DNA of 64,000 bases from Brevundimonas sp. (GCF_013912005.1 NZ_JACESB010000004.1:62001-126000); one strand, 5' to 3'; shown: positions 24,458 to 35,568, counted from the first letter of the stretch. The notes: generated by a model from the sequence alone, not told the origin. A program made the numbers and translations.

Positions 24458-25024
24458 ATGAAGATCAACGGCAACACCATCAAGCCCGGCATGGTCCTGC
24501 AGCACAACGGCGGCCTGTGGGTCGTCACCAAGGCCAGCCACGTCAAGCCCGGCAAGGGCGGCGCCTTCGCCAACGTCGAGGCCAAGAACCTCGAGACCGG
24601 CAACAAGCTGAACGAGCGCTTCCGGTCGGAAGACAAGGTCGAGCGCGTCACCCTGGAGCAGAAGGACTTCTCGTACCTGTACGAGCAGGGCGACGCCCTG
24701 GTGTTCATGGACGACGCCACCTACGAGCAGATCGAGCTGCAGAAGGAGTGGGTCGGCGAGGAGCGGATCCCCTACCTGCAGGACGGCATGAAGGTGGTCA
24801 TCGAAATGCACGAGGGCCGGCCGATCGGGCTGGAGCTGCCCGAGCAGGTGACCCTGACGGTCGCCGAGACCGAGCCCACCGTGAAGGGCCAGACCGCCTC
24901 GTCGTCCTACAAGCCGGCCATCGCCGACAACGGCGTACGCATCATGATCCCGCCGTACATGAGCGCCGGCGAGCGCATCGTGGTCGACACGACGACCGGC
25001 GAGTACGTCCGCCGCGCCGACTGA
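24458..25024 (+). CDS. efp: Elongation factor P
   Basis: Translation factor that binds between the P and E sites and rescues ribosomes stalled on consecutive prolines. The 188 residues form the three beta-barrel domains. The tip loop [10 protein letters not shown] places lysine 33 where E. coli EF-P is beta-lysylated at Lys34. The C-terminal signature [12 protein letters not shown] is typical. The window encodes proline-run proteins that would need EF-P, notably the lipoprotein at 31205 with 13 consecutive prolines. No epmA or epmB lies nearby. Confidence 0.97.
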   Translation: MKINGNTIKPGMVLQHNGGLWVVTKASHVKPGKGGAFANVEAKNLETGNKLNERFRSEDKVERVTLEQKDFSYLYEQGDALVFMDDATYEQIELQKEWVGEERIPYLQDGMKVVIEMHEGRPIGLELPEQVTLTVAETEPTVKGQTASSSYKPAIADNGVRIMIPPYMSAGERIVVDTTTGEYVRRAD

Positions 25025-25117
25025 TCCTTCCGGCTCCATCGGGGCCGTCCAGCGTTTGAACTTCTCCGCCTGTCCGGGCTGCGCGCCTTTTCAGGACTTG
25101 CGGACCAGGAGATTCCC

Positions 25118-25924
25118 ATGGCCCTCGCCTCCGCCCTGCTGCAAGTGATGATGGACGCGGTCCGCAAGACGGCGCGGCCGATGCTGCGCGACTTCGGCGA
25201 GGTGTCGAACCTGCAGATGTCGCGCAAGGGCCCGGGCGACTTCGTCACCGCCGCCGACGTGCGGGCCGAACAGACCCTGTTCGAACTCCTGACCAAGGCG
25301 CGGCCGGGTTACGGCTTCCTCGGCGAGGAGCGGGGCGAGGTCGAGGGGACCGACAAGTCGCACCGCTGGATCGTCGATCCGATCGACGGCACCACCAACT
25401 TCGTCCACGCCATGCCGCACTTCGCGATCACCGTCGCGCTGGAGCGCTTCGCGCCGGACGGGGCGTCGGAGATCGTCGCCGGGGTCACCTACAACCCGGT
25501 GATGAACGAGATGTTCTGGGCCGAGAAGGGCAAGGGCTGCTACCTGAACGACACCCGCATCCGGGTGGCGGGCCGCAAGGACCTGTCGGAAAGCCTGATC
25601 GCCACCGGCCTGCCGTTCATCGGCAAGACCGGCCACGCCCAGGCGATCAAGGACATCCACGCGGTCGGCCAGCGGGTGGCCGGCATCCGCCGGCTGGGCT
25701 CGGCGGCGCTGGACTTCGCCTGGGTCGCCGCCGGGCGGTACGACGCCTACTACGAACGCAACCTGCAGCCGTGGGACGTGGCGGCCGGGGTGCTGTTCGT
25801 GACCGAGGCCGGCGGGATCGTCACGACCATCGACGCGGACGGCGATCCGAAGACCGGGAAGCAGATCCTCGCCACGAACGCCGAGCTGCACCCGCAGCTG
25901 CGCAAGGTGCTGCAGGGGGCCTGA
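25118..25924 (+). CDS. suhB: Inositol-1-monophosphatase family protein (SuhB-like)
   Basis: Mg-dependent phosphatase of the inositol monophosphatase family. The 268 residues hold both PROSITE-type motifs: WIVDPIDGTTNFVHAMPHFA near residue 87 and LQPWDVAAGVLFVTEAGG near residue 210, plus the metal-ligand glutamate in FLGEERGEVEG. E. coli SuhB also aids rRNA antitermination; whether this copy does is unknown. An alternative identity is CysQ- or HisN-like phosphatase, but the motifs favour SuhB. It converges with recN across 9 nt. Confidence 0.9.
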   Translation: MALASALLQVMMDAVRKTARPMLRDFGEVSNLQMSRKGPGDFVTAADVRAEQTLFELLTKARPGYGFLGEERGEVEGTDKSHRWIVDPIDGTTNFVHAMPHFAITVALERFAPDGASEIVAGVTYNPVMNEMFWAEKGKGCYLNDTRIRVAGRKDLSESLIATGLPFIGKTGHAQAIKDIHAVGQRVAGIRRLGSAALDFAWVAAGRYDAYYERNLQPWDVAAGVLFVTEAGGIVTTIDADGDPKTGKQILATNAELHPQLRKVLQGA

Positions 25925-25933
25925 GCCCCTCCC

Positions 25934-27634
25934 CTAGCCGATCAGGGCCTTCGCCGCGGCCCGCGCTTCGTCGGTGACGACGGCGCCCGACAGCATGCGG
26001 GCGATCTCCTCCAGCCGCCGGGTCTCGTCGAGGGCGTCGACCGTCGTGGTGGTCAGGCCGCCGGCGTCGGACTTGCGCACCTTCCAGTGGGCGTGGCCGC
26101 GGGCCGCGACCTGCGGACTGTGGGTGACGACCAGCACCTGGGCGCCGCGCGACAGGCGCTGGAGCCGCGTGCCGACGGCCTCGGCCACGGCGCCGCCCAC
26201 GCCCTGGTCCACCTCGTCGAAGATCATCACCGGCTGGCGCTGGTCCTCCCGGCCGGCCAGCGCCGCCTTCATGGCGAGGGCGAAGCGGGCCAGTTCGCCG
26301 CCCGACGCGATGGCGTCGAGCGGGCCGAAGGCCGTGCCGGCGTTGGTGGAGATCTCGAAACGGACGGTTTCCGCCCCGAGCGGGCCGCGGCGGCCTTCGG
26401 CCACCGGCTCGAAGGCGACGCGGAAGCGGGCCCGCTCCAGCTTCAGGGGCCCCAGCTCCTCCATGACCGCCGCGGTCAGCCGGTCGGCCGCCGCCTCGCG
26501 GGCGGAGGTCAGCAGGGTCGCGGCGAGGTCCCACGCCTCCCGGGCGGCGGAAGCGGCGCGCTCGGCGGCGGTGATCGCCTCCGCCCCGTCCTCGATCAGG
26601 CGCAGTTGCTCGCGAAAACGGACGCGAAGGGTCGGCAGCAGCTCGACCGAGGTGTTGAGCTTGCGCGCCGCCGCGCGGAGAGCGAACAGGCGCTCCTCGG
26701 CCTTGTCCAGCCGGCCCGGCTCGAAATCGAAGGCGTCGGCGGCGGCGTCCACGGCGGCGATCGCCTCCTGGGCCTCGACCAGGGTCCGGTCGATGGCCTC
26801 GGCGGCGGCCGCGAGGCGGACCAGCACCGGATGATCCGGCTCGACGCCCGCCTGGCCGGCGCGCTGGCGGGCGTGCTCCACCGCGCGGAGGGCGGCGGCG
26901 AGGTTGCGGGCCAGCTTGTCGCCGCCCAGCTGGGCGCGGGCGTCGGACAGGTCCGCGATGGCCTTCTCGGCGGCGCCGAGCACCGCCCGCTCCCCCGCCA
27001 GCTCCGCCTCTTCCTCGGGCCGGGGATCGAGGGCGTCAAGGTCGGCGAGGTTCTCGGCCAGCTCCCCGGCGCGGGCCGCGGCGTCCGCCGCCTCAGCCTT
27101 CAGCGCCGCCACCGTCTGCTCGGCCGCCTTCAGCCGTTCGGCGGCGCGGGCGACGCCGTCGAGTTGCGGCTGCAGGCCGCCGTAGGCGTCGAGCAGGGCG
27201 CGGTGGGTCTTCCAGTCCAGCAGCCCCACAGTCTCGTGCTGCCCGTGCACCTCGACCAGCGCCTGGCCGATCTCGCGCAGGGCGGCGACGCCGGCGGGCT
27301 GGTCGTTGACGAAGGCGCGGCTGCGGCCGTCCGCGGAGAGGGTTCGGCGGAGGATCAGTTCCTCCCCGGGCGCGACCTCGAAGCCCTTCTCCGAAATCAG
27401 CCCGATCAGGGCGGCGTCGTCAGGCGCGGCGAAGACGGCGGTGGCCGAGGCCTGCCGGGCGCCGGAGCGTACGAGACCGGCGTCGGCGCGGGCGCCGAGC
27501 GCGAGGCCCAAAGCGTCGAGGATGATCGACTTGCCCGCCCCGGTTTCACCGGTGAGCACGGTCAGGCCCTCGCTGACCTCGAGGTCGAGCGCGTCGACGA
27601 GAACGATGTCCCGGATCGACAGGGCCGTCAGCAT
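25934..27634 (-). CDS. recN: DNA repair protein RecN
   Basis: Smc-like ATPase that tethers DNA during double-strand break repair. The 566 residues have Walker A GETGAGKSIILDALGLALGA near residue 30, two coiled-coil arms rich in Ala and Glu (about 150-360), and the C-terminal Walker B MIFDEVDQGVGGAVAEAVG. The length is normal. It follows bamD on the same strand (143-nt gap), the conserved alphaproteobacterial order. No LexA box was recognised upstream. Confidence 0.95.
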   Translation of the reverse strand: MLTALSIRDIVLVDALDLEVSEGLTVLTGETGAGKSIILDALGLALGARADAGLVRSGARQASATAVFAAPDDAALIGLISEKGFEVAPGEELILRRTLSADGRSRAFVNDQPAGVAALREIGQALVEVHGQHETVGLLDWKTHRALLDAYGGLQPQLDGVARAAERLKAAEQTVAALKAEAADAAARAGELAENLADLDALDPRPEEEAELAGERAVLGAAEKAIADLSDARAQLGGDKLARNLAAALRAVEHARQRAGQAGVEPDHPVLVRLAAAAEAIDRTLVEAQEAIAAVDAAADAFDFEPGRLDKAEERLFALRAAARKLNTSVELLPTLRVRFREQLRLIEDGAEAITAAERAASAAREAWDLAATLLTSAREAAADRLTAAVMEELGPLKLERARFRVAFEPVAEGRRGPLGAETVRFEISTNAGTAFGPLDAIASGGELARFALAMKAALAGREDQRQPVMIFDEVDQGVGGAVAEAVGTRLQRLSRGAQVLVVTHSPQVAARGHAHWKVRKSDAGGLTTTTVDALDETRRLEEIARMLSGAVVTDEARAAAKALIG

Positions 27635-27777
27635 GGGCGTGTCCCGGGCTGGACGCCGCGGCCGGAGGGGCGATCAGGCGGACTGGACAAGGCGAATCGA
27701 TCTCCCGACGAAGCCGGAGGATGCGAGGGGAAGCGCCGGCCCGGCAAGGCCGAGGCTAGCGGAACATATGGGAAACG

Positions 27778-28623
27778 TCAGCCCGGGATGATGCGGCGGA
27801 GCCAGCTTTCGCGCTGGCCGGTGGGCTGGACGTCGGGGCGGGAGCCCTCCTCGGTCAGCAGGGCGTAGGCCTCGGCGTACCACGGGCTGCCGGGATAGTT
27901 GTGGCCCAGCACCGCGCCGTTGCGGGTCGCCTCCTCCTTCAGCCCGAGACCGAGGTAGACCTCGACGAGGCGGTAGAGCGCCTCGGGCGTGTGCGACGTG
28001 CGCTGGTAGGCCTCGTTGTCGATCACCGCCTTGTAGCGGTTGATCGCCGCCAGCGGCTGGCCGGCGCGCTGGTAGTAGCGGCCGATCGTCATCTCCTTGC
28101 CGGCCAGCTGGTCGTTGACCATGTCGATCTTGACCGTGGCGTCGATGGCGTAGGAGGTGCCGGGATAGCGGCGGGCGACGTCGCGCAGGCCGTCCAGCGC
28201 CGCCTGGGCGTAGCCCTGGTCGCGGCCGACGTCGGTGATCTGCTCGAAGTTGCAGAGCGCCTTCATGTAGAAGGCGTACGGCGCGCTCGGATTGCCCGGG
28301 AAAAGCGCGATGAAGCGATCCGCAGCCGCGATCGCTTCCGCGTAGTCGTTGCTCTGGTAGTAGGCGTAGATCTGCATCAGGATCGCGCGCCGCGACCACT
28401 CCGAATACGGATGCTGCCGCTCGACTTCCTGGAAGTAGTCGATGGCGTCGGCCCAGCGCCGCGATTCGAGCCGCTGGTAGCCGGTGTTGTACAGCGCCTC
28501 GACCGGGCGCTCCTCATAGGCCAGGCGCGGCCGGTCCGCGCGGCCGGCGCAGGCGGAGATCGTCAGGGCCGAAACGGCGACGGCCGAAAGAATCAGGCCG
28601 GTGCGAAACTTCGATGCGGACAA
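27778..28623 (-). CDS. bamD: Outer-membrane assembly lipoprotein BamD
   Basis: Essential lipoprotein of the BAM complex, which folds beta-barrel proteins into the outer membrane. The 281 residues begin with a lipoprotein signal ending LTISAC, so the mature protein starts at that cysteine. Five tetratricopeptide-like repeats follow (LYNTGYQRLESRRWADAIDY, ILMQIYAYYQSNDYAEAIAA and so on). The start is TTG 28623 with an upstream AGG-type site; it gives the correct signal-peptide length, whereas upstream in-frame ATGs would add an unlikely extension. Confidence 0.92.
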   Translation of the reverse strand: MSASKFRTGLILSAVAVSALTISACAGRADRPRLAYEERPVEALYNTGYQRLESRRWADAIDYFQEVERQHPYSEWSRRAILMQIYAYYQSNDYAEAIAAADRFIALFPGNPSAPYAFYMKALCNFEQITDVGRDQGYAQAALDGLRDVARRYPGTSYAIDATVKIDMVNDQLAGKEMTIGRYYQRAGQPLAAINRYKAVIDNEAYQRTSHTPEALYRLVEVYLGLGLKEEATRNGAVLGHNYPGSPWYAEAYALLTEEGSRPDVQPTGQRESWLRRIIPG

Positions 28624-28838
28624 GGACGACCTCAACTTGCAGGCCGGCGGGCGCTCACCCGTCGGCGCCCCCGGAAACGAGACGCGATCTCTACACCAGC
28701 GAACAAGCTCGCGCCAATGCCGGCCCGACGCCGCAAAAACGCAGGACCGCGCCTTGTGGCCCGGCCGTCCCCTGTTATGAAGCGCGCCAGCGCTCCGCGG
28801 CATGTCGCCGGGCGATGACGGCGAAAGGATGACCGGAC

Positions 28839-29774
28839 ATGAAGCTGCTCGCAGGCAACTCCAACCGGACGCTCGCCCGCGCCATCGCCACCCACCTCGA
28901 CATGCCGCTGACCAAGGCCCAGGTGAAGCGGTTCGCGGACAACGAGGTGTTCGCGATGATCGAGGAGAACGTCCGCGGCGAGGACGTCTTCGTGATCCAG
29001 TCGACCAGCTATCCGGCCAACGACAACCTGATGGAGCTGCTGATCATCACCGACGCCCTCGTGCGGGCGTCGGCGAAGCGGATCACGGCGGTGATGCCCT
29101 ACTTCGGCTACGCCCGGCAGGACCGGAAGACCGACGGCCGGACGCCCATCTCGGCCAAGCTGGTGGCCAACCTGATCACCCGCGCCGGGGCGGACCGGGT
29201 GCTGACGATGGATCTGCACGCCGGGCAGATCCAGGGCTTCTTCGACATCCCGACCGACAACCTGGTGGCCACGCCGGTCCTGGCGCAGGACATCAAGGAG
29301 AACTACCGCCGCGGCGACGACCTGATGATCGTCTCCCCGGATGTCGGCGGCGTGGTCCGGGCCCGCTCGCTGGCCAGACGGCTGGACGCCGACCTCGCCA
29401 TTGTCGACAAGCGGCGGCCCAAGGCCGGCGAGAGCGAGGTGATGAACATCATCGGCGACGTCGAGGGGCGACGCTGCATCCTGTTCGACGACATCGTCGA
29501 TTCGGGCGGCACGCTGGTGAACGCGGCCCGGGCGCTGATCGACCAGGGCGCGACCGAGGTGTCAGCCTACATCAGCCACGGCGTGCTCTCCGGCCCCGCG
29601 GTGCAGCGGGTCAACGACGGCCCGCTGAAGGAACTGGTCATCACCGACTCCATCGAGCAGCCGGACGAGGTGCTGAACTGCGCCAAGATCCGCACCGTCT
29701 CGGTGGCGCCGCTGATCGGCGAGGCGATCCGCCGGATCGCCAACGAGGAGTCGGTGTCGAAACTGTTCGACTAG
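28839..29774 (+). CDS. prs: Ribose-phosphate pyrophosphokinase
   Basis: Makes PRPP from ribose-5-phosphate and ATP, the shared precursor of purines, pyrimidines, histidine and tryptophan. The 311 residues include [20 protein letters not shown] with the ATP-binding RQD and the PRPP-binding loop [17 protein letters not shown] near residue 212. ATG 28839 is natural. It is divergent from bamD over 215 nt, in which TTGTGG and GTTATG (about 28755-28780) could form a sigma-73-type promoter. Confidence 0.96.
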   Translation: MKLLAGNSNRTLARAIATHLDMPLTKAQVKRFADNEVFAMIEENVRGEDVFVIQSTSYPANDNLMELLIITDALVRASAKRITAVMPYFGYARQDRKTDGRTPISAKLVANLITRAGADRVLTMDLHAGQIQGFFDIPTDNLVATPVLAQDIKENYRRGDDLMIVSPDVGGVVRARSLARRLDADLAIVDKRRPKAGESEVMNIIGDVEGRRCILFDDIVDSGGTLVNAARALIDQGATEVSAYISHGVLSGPAVQRVNDGPLKELVITDSIEQPDEVLNCAKIRTVSVAPLIGEAIRRIANEESVSKLFD

Positions 29775-29857
29775 GCGCTTTTTCGGAACGGCTTCGGCTG
29801 CGCCCCATTACCGCCCGGAACCGGGGCGTTGATGGCGCCGTCTGAAGAGGAGTTCCG

Positions 29858-31081
29858 ATGCGACCGGCCGTCCTGCGCGCCAGCCTGACCTTCGCCGCTC
29901 TCGCGGCCGCCTCGCTCGCGGCGAGCTGCGCCTCCCCGACCGCGCAGGCTGAGGCGGAGGCGCGGGCGGAGGCCGAGCGGATCGCCGCCGAAATCGCCCT
30001 GCGGGGCCCGCCGGTGGCGCTGAACCAGTCGGTCGCCGACTCCGCCGCCGTGTACATCGCCTTCGTGCGGGACATGGCCGCGATCGAGGGCGGCTTCGAA
30101 AGCCCCGAGGCCATCCAGGCGGCGCTCGCGCGCGCCTCGGGCTACGACCCCGAGCAGCTGTCGCGCGGCCTGATCGCCTACGCCTCGATCATCGCCCTGC
30201 AGTCGCCGGAGTTCGTGCAGGGCGTCCGGCAGTTCGCCGCGCCCGAAACCGCCCGCGAGCGGCTGGTGGCCGAGATCGTGGCCGACCCCGGGCGCGCTTC
30301 GCGCCTGCCGGGAGCCGAGGCGGCCGCCGGCCTGATCATCGGCAGCCTGCGGACGGACGTGGAGGCGCTCAGCCGCGCCGCCAATTCGATCGAGAACGAC
30401 GCCTACAGCATCCAGAACTCCTGGGACCCCCGCCGGGCCTGGGCGATCCGCCCGGTTGCGGACCGGCAGGGCCGGCTCACCGCGGCCCACGCGGCGGGCG
30501 AAGCCATGCTGCCGCCGGCCAATGAGGCGGCCCGTCTGTTCGAGGCCGCCCACGCGGGGACCGGCCTGTCCGTTGCGGCGGAGCGGCGCGAGCCCCCCTA
30601 CCCGTCCGCGGTCGAGAACGCGCTTGCGCTGGCCGCCCTGGCGGCGCTCGGCGCGGCAGGCGAGAACGCCCGGTCCAACACCGACGCGCTGCAGTTCGAC
30701 TGGACCGGCCACACCTGCATGGAGATGGCCAAGCTGAACCTGCTGCAGTGCCTCGCGGCGTCGCGGCCGAACTACGAGGACATCTTCTGTCTGGGCCGCC
30801 ACGTGGTGCGCGACCTCTCGACCTGCACCCGCGGGGCCGCCCTGCCCGGCGCGATCGTGACCGTATCCGACCTCACCACCACCGGCGTGGTCGAGGAATC
30901 CGCTCCTCCCGGAATCGTGATCGCGCCCCGGCCGGCGACCGCCGCCCCGCCGCCGCGGGTGAGCATGGCCCCGGCGGCTTCGCCCGCGCCGGCCCGAAGC
31001 CCCGCGCCGCCGCCGCCTGCGGCCGATCGGCCGCCGCCGACAGGATCGCTGACCGAGCGGCTGAACCGGGGCGAGGACTGA
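29858..31081 (+). CDS. Uncharacterised lipoprotein, tandem family member A
   Basis: The 407-residue protein has a lipoprotein-type signal ending SLAASCAS (Cys near residue 24), then an Ala/Glu-rich helix. A conserved domain runs from about residue 50 to 330, and a Pro/Ala-rich tail follows. Shared landmarks with the next gene are YDPEQLSRGLIAYASI, ALQSPEFVQGVRQ, GAEAAAGLI, the NDAYSIQ segment, and QCLAASRPNYEDIFCLGRHV with paired cysteines that may form a disulfide. No known family was recognised. A GAAGAGGAG site precedes the ATG. Location is probably an outer or inner membrane periplasmic face. Confidence 0.8.
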   Translation: MRPAVLRASLTFAALAAASLAASCASPTAQAEAEARAEAERIAAEIALRGPPVALNQSVADSAAVYIAFVRDMAAIEGGFESPEAIQAALARASGYDPEQLSRGLIAYASIIALQSPEFVQGVRQFAAPETARERLVAEIVADPGRASRLPGAEAAAGLIIGSLRTDVEALSRAANSIENDAYSIQNSWDPRRAWAIRPVADRQGRLTAAHAAGEAMLPPANEAARLFEAAHAGTGLSVAAERREPPYPSAVENALALAALAALGAAGENARSNTDALQFDWTGHTCMEMAKLNLLQCLAASRPNYEDIFCLGRHVVRDLSTCTRGAALPGAIVTVSDLTTTGVVEESAPPGIVIAPRPATAAPPPRVSMAPAASPAPARSPAPPPPAADRPPPTGSLTERLNRGED

Positions 31082-31204
31082 TCCCGGAGCCCGAGTCCGG
31101 TCGTTCGCCTGACAGGATTAACTCTCGGCCAACCCTTTTCCACACGGTATAAGAGGGATCAGTCGTCGCTCGCGCGGGTCGCTCGGGCTTGCTGGGGGTT
31201 CCTC

Positions 31205-32287
<1,083 letters not shown>

Positions 32288-32437
32288 CCGCCGGCGCGGG
32301 CCCGGCGCCGCGGACGGTTGCGTCGGCGGCCGCCAGCGTGTAATAGCCCGCGCTCCTGAATTCGAGGGTTTCACGACCCCGCCGCGCGGGCCACCGAGGT
32401 TGGCGCGGCGTTTCCGTTGTTTGTTGAGGCGAGCCAG

Positions 32438-33103
32438 ATGGCCGAGATCATTCTGAACGTCGACGTCCGTGACGGCGTGGGCACCGGCGGCGCCCGCGCG
32501 GTCCGCCGCGCCGGCATGGTGCCGGGCATCCTGTACGGCGGCGACAAGGCTCCGGTGGCCATTTCGGTCAACGAGAAGGACTTCCGCAAGTCGCTCTACA
32601 CCGGCAAGCTGCTGGGCCACCTGGTGACCCTGAAGTACGGCGAGGAGACCCAGCCGGTCATCGCCCGCGATGTGCAGTTCGACCCGGTGTCGGACCGTCC
32701 GCTGCACTTCGACCTGATGCGGGTCGACGAGAAGCAGACCGTGAAGATCGAAATTCCGGTCCACTTCATCAACGAAGACAAGTGCCCGGCCTTCCGCCAG
32801 GGTGGTTCGCTGGAAGTCGTGCGTCACGCGGTCGAGGTGAAGGTCCGCGCCGACCACATTCCGGAAGACCTGATCGTCGACCTCGCCGGCCACAAACTGG
32901 GCGACACCATCCGCTGGTCGGACCTGAAGGTTCCGTCGGACGTCGAGCCGACCATCGGCGACCGCGACTTCGTGATCGCCTCGATCAAGACCTCCTCGGC
33001 CGCCAAGGCCGCCGACGAGATCGAGGCCGCCGTGGCCGAAGAGACCGCCGAGGCCGAGGTTCCGGCCATCGAGCAGGCTGCGGACGAGACTTCGGAAGGC
33101 TGA
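32438..33103 (+). CDS. rplY: 50S ribosomal protein L25 (Ctc form)
   Basis: 5S-rRNA-binding ribosomal protein of the longer general-stress (CTC) type. The 221 residues include an N-terminal L25 barrel with ARAVRRAGMVPGILYGG and VTLKYGEETQPVIARDVQFD, and the C-terminal TL5-like domain with FPVHF-type strand IEIPVHFINEDKCPAFRQGG. The tail is Ala/Glu-rich. ATG 32438 was chosen because GAGG lies 8 nt upstream. The rplY-pth-ychF order is widely conserved; a terminator-like hairpin separates rplY from pth. Confidence 0.95.
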   Translation: MAEIILNVDVRDGVGTGGARAVRRAGMVPGILYGGDKAPVAISVNEKDFRKSLYTGKLLGHLVTLKYGEETQPVIARDVQFDPVSDRPLHFDLMRVDEKQTVKIEIPVHFINEDKCPAFRQGGSLEVVRHAVEVKVRADHIPEDLIVDLAGHKLGDTIRWSDLKVPSDVEPTIGDRDFVIASIKTSSAAKAADEIEAAVAEETAEAEVPAIEQAADETSEG

Positions 33104-33128
33104 TCGCCCGATCCACTGTTCTGAAAAG

Positions 33129-33160
33129 CGGCCCCTTCCGGTATCGGGAGGGGCCGTTTC
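33129..33160 (+). terminator. Intrinsic terminator after rplY
   Basis: An 11-bp GC-rich stem (CGGCCCCTTCC paired with GGGAGGGGCCG, one wobble) with a short loop, followed by TTTCCGTTT. It begins 25 nt after the rplY stop and ends 19 nt before pth, so it probably reduces read-through between them. Confidence 0.75.
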
Positions 33161-33178
33161 CGTTTCCGGAGCCCGCCC

Positions 33179-33808
33179 ATGATCATCATCGCCGGCCTCG
33201 GCAATCCGGGGCCGAAGTACGAGAAGAACCGCCACAACATCGGCTTCATGGCCGCAGACGAGATCGCCCGCCGCTGGTCGTTCGGGCCGGAGCGGGCCAA
33301 GTTCCAGTCGGTGATCCGCGAGGGCGAACTCGAGACGCCGAAGGGCCGGGTGAAGGTCCTGCTGATGAAGCCGCAGACGTTCATGAACGAGAGCGGCCGG
33401 GCGGTCGGCGAGGCGGCGCGCTTCTACAAGGTCCCGCCGGGCGAGGTGATCGTCTTCCATGACGAGATCGACCTGGCGCCGGGGCGCTTCCGGATGAAGA
33501 CCGGCGGCGGGGCGGCCGGCCAGAACGGGGTCCGCAGCCTGATCAGCCAGCTGGGGCCGGATTTCCGCCGGGCGCGCATGGGCGTCGGGCATCCGGGGCG
33601 GCCCGAGCTGGTGCACGGCCATGTGCTGGGCGACTTCCACAAGGCGGACCAGCCGTGGCTGGACGCCCTGCTGCAGGCCTGCGCCGACGCCCTGCCCTTC
33701 GCCCTCGCGGGCGACGACGACCGCTACCAGGCCGAGGTCATGCGACTGGCTCCGGCCCCGAAATTCAGCCCGCGGCAGGCCGCGCAGGAGGCGGCGCGGG
33801 GGGGCTGA
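33179..33808 (+). CDS. pth: Peptidyl-tRNA hydrolase
   Basis: Releases tRNA from prematurely dropped peptidyl-tRNA. The 209 residues have the N-terminal GLGNPGPKYEKNRHNIGF with the catalytic His near residue 20, the Asn of MNESGRAVGEAARFYK, and FHDEIDLAPGRFRMKTGGGA with the catalytic Asp. The C-terminal tail after about residue 185 is variable. It sits in the conserved rplY-pth-ychF order, with the copper chaperone gene intervening before ychF. Confidence 0.96.
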   Translation: MIIIAGLGNPGPKYEKNRHNIGFMAADEIARRWSFGPERAKFQSVIREGELETPKGRVKVLLMKPQTFMNESGRAVGEAARFYKVPPGEVIVFHDEIDLAPGRFRMKTGGGAAGQNGVRSLISQLGPDFRRARMGVGHPGRPELVHGHVLGDFHKADQPWLDALLQACADALPFALAGDDDRYQAEVMRLAPAPKFSPRQAAQEAARGG

Positions 33809-33936
33809 ACCCGCCCCCGCCGCGCCGTCGATCGAGCGCGACCGACCGTCGCCCTTTGCGAAGGCCGCGCGGGAGGCTATGCGCGCATGAGGCGGCGCCT
33901 GCGGGCGACGCTTTCCGACGACCGAGGTGTATGTCC

Positions 33937-34395
33937 ATGGCCCGTTTCCTGATCGCCCTCCCGGCCCTTCTCCTGCTCGCCGCCTGCGGCTCCGGCGAAG
34001 GCGGCGGAAAAGGCGGCGCGGCCGCCGAGCCAGTGGCGGTCGGCGACGCCTGGTGCCGTCCGACGCCCAACGGCCGGCTGATGACCGGCTGCTACGTCAG
34101 CCTCACCGCGCGGGCGGACGATCGACTGGTCTCGGCGACCGCCGCCGGCGCCGCCCGGGTCGAGATCCACGAGAGCCGCATGGAGAGCGGCATGATGATG
34201 ATGCATCCGCTGGAGGACGGGCTTCCGCTGCCGCAGGGCCGGCTGGTGGAGCTGCGGCCGGGCGGAAACCACATCATGGTGATGGGCCTCAGCGGGCCGC
34301 TGGAGACCGGCGACAGCGTGGAGCTGACGCTGAACTTCGAGAAGGCGCCGGACGCCAAGGTCACAGCCTGGGTGCGCCAGCCCGAGGCGGAGTAG
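33937..34395 (+). CDS. PCu(A)C-type periplasmic copper chaperone lipoprotein
   Basis: The 152-residue lipoprotein (signal ending LLLLAACGSG) has a PCu(A)C domain, which delivers Cu(I) for assembly of the cytochrome c oxidase CuA site. The ligand pattern is visible as VEIHESRM, a methionine run MMMMHPL and GNHIMVMGL, consistent with the H(M)x10Mx21HxM motif. ATG 33937 has GAGG 9 nt upstream, while an ATG at 33931 is too close to it. The gene intrudes between pth and ychF. No SCO gene is nearby. Confidence 0.82.
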   Translation: MARFLIALPALLLLAACGSGEGGGKGGAAAEPVAVGDAWCRPTPNGRLMTGCYVSLTARADDRLVSATAAGAARVEIHESRMESGMMMMHPLEDGLPLPQGRLVELRPGGNHIMVMGLSGPLETGDSVELTLNFEKAPDAKVTAWVRQPEAE

Positions 34396-34473
34396 GCCGG
34401 CCCTCGCGACGAACCTGACAAACCGGTCCGGACCGGCTAAGGGCGTGCGCTCACGAGGAACCTCCCCAAGACC

Positions 34474-35568
34474 ATGGCCCTGAAAGTCGCGATCGTCGGC
34501 CTGCCGAACGTCGGCAAGTCCACCCTGTTCAACGCCCTGACGCGCACCGCCGCGGCGCAGGCGGCCAACTATCCGTTCTGCACCATCGAGCCGAACACCG
34601 GCGACGTCGCCGTGCCCGAGCCGCGGCTCGACGTGCTGGCGAAGATCGCGGGCTCGAAGGAGATCATTCCGGCGCGCATCACCTTCGTCGATGTGGCGGG
34701 CCTCGTGCGGGGCGCATCGAAGGGCGAAGGCCTGGGCAACCAGTTCCTCGCCAACATCCGCGACTGCGACGCCGTGGCCTTCGTGGCCCGCTGCTTCGTC
34801 GACGACGACATCACCCACGTGGAGAACCGCATCGACCCGGTGTCGGACCTCGAGATCATCGAGACCGAGCTGATGCTGGCCGACCTCGAAAGCCTCGAGA
34901 AGCGGGTGGTCAACGTCGAGAAGAAGGCCAAGGGCGGCGACAAGGAGGCCCAGCAGACGCTGCGGCTGATCAACCTCGCCCTGGAGCAGCTGCGGGCGGG
35001 CAAGCCGGCGCGGCTGGCCGAGGTGCCGAAGGAGGACGACAAGGGCTGGCGCATGCTGCAGCTGCTGACCTCGCTGCCGGCGCTGTACGTGGCCAACGTC
35101 GAGGAGGCCTCGGCCGACAAGGGCAACGAGCTGTCCGCGAAGGTGGCCGAGCGCGCCGCCCGCGACAACGCCAACTCGGTGGTCATCTCGGCGCAGATCG
35201 AATCCGAGATCGCCGTGCTCGACGACGAGGAGCAGAAGGAATTCCTCGAGGGTCTGGGGCTGGAGGAGCCGGGGCTCAACCGTCTGATCCGGGAGGCCTA
35301 CAAGCTGCTCGGCCTGCAGACCTACTTCACCGTGGGGCCGAAGGAGGCGCGGGCCTGGACGATCCCCGTCGGGGCCACGGCTCCGCAGGCGGCCGGCGTG
35401 ATCCACACCGATTTCGAGAAGGGCTTCATCCGCGCCGAAACCGTCGCCTACGAGGACTATGTGGCTCTGAACGGCGAAGCGAAGGCCCGCGAGGCCGGCA
35501 AGCTCCGCGCCGAGGGCAAGGCCTACGTCGTCAAGGACGGCGACGTGATGCACTTCCTGTTCAGCTGA
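34474..35568 (+). CDS. ychF: Ribosome-binding ATPase YchF
   Basis: Obg-family P-loop protein that prefers ATP and binds ribosomes, implicated in stress responses. The 364 residues show G1 GLPNVGKSTLFNAL, NYPFCTIEPN, the switch II segment VDVAGLVRGASKGEGLGNQF, a coiled-coil insert around residues 130-190, and a C-terminal TGS domain ending VVKDGDVMHFLFS. The length is exact for the family. It abuts the convergent lipoprotein gene with no gap. Confidence 0.97.
   Translation: MALKVAIVGLPNVGKSTLFNALTRTAAAQAANYPFCTIEPNTGDVAVPEPRLDVLAKIAGSKEIIPARITFVDVAGLVRGASKGEGLGNQFLANIRDCDAVAFVARCFVDDDITHVENRIDPVSDLEIIETELMLADLESLEKRVVNVEKKAKGGDKEAQQTLRLINLALEQLRAGKPARLAEVPKEDDKGWRMLQLLTSLPALYVANVEEASADKGNELSAKVAERAARDNANSVVISAQIESEIAVLDDEEQKEFLEGLGLEEPGLNRLIREAYKLLGLQTYFTVGPKEARAWTIPVGATAPQAAGVIHTDFEKGFIRAETVAYEDYVALNGEAKAREAGKLRAEGKAYVVKDGDVMHFLFS

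Noticed and set aside
31113-31130. CtrA box before the second tandem lipoprotein (TTAA-N7-CCAAC)
   Set aside because: Two mismatches in the second half-site; too weak to call.
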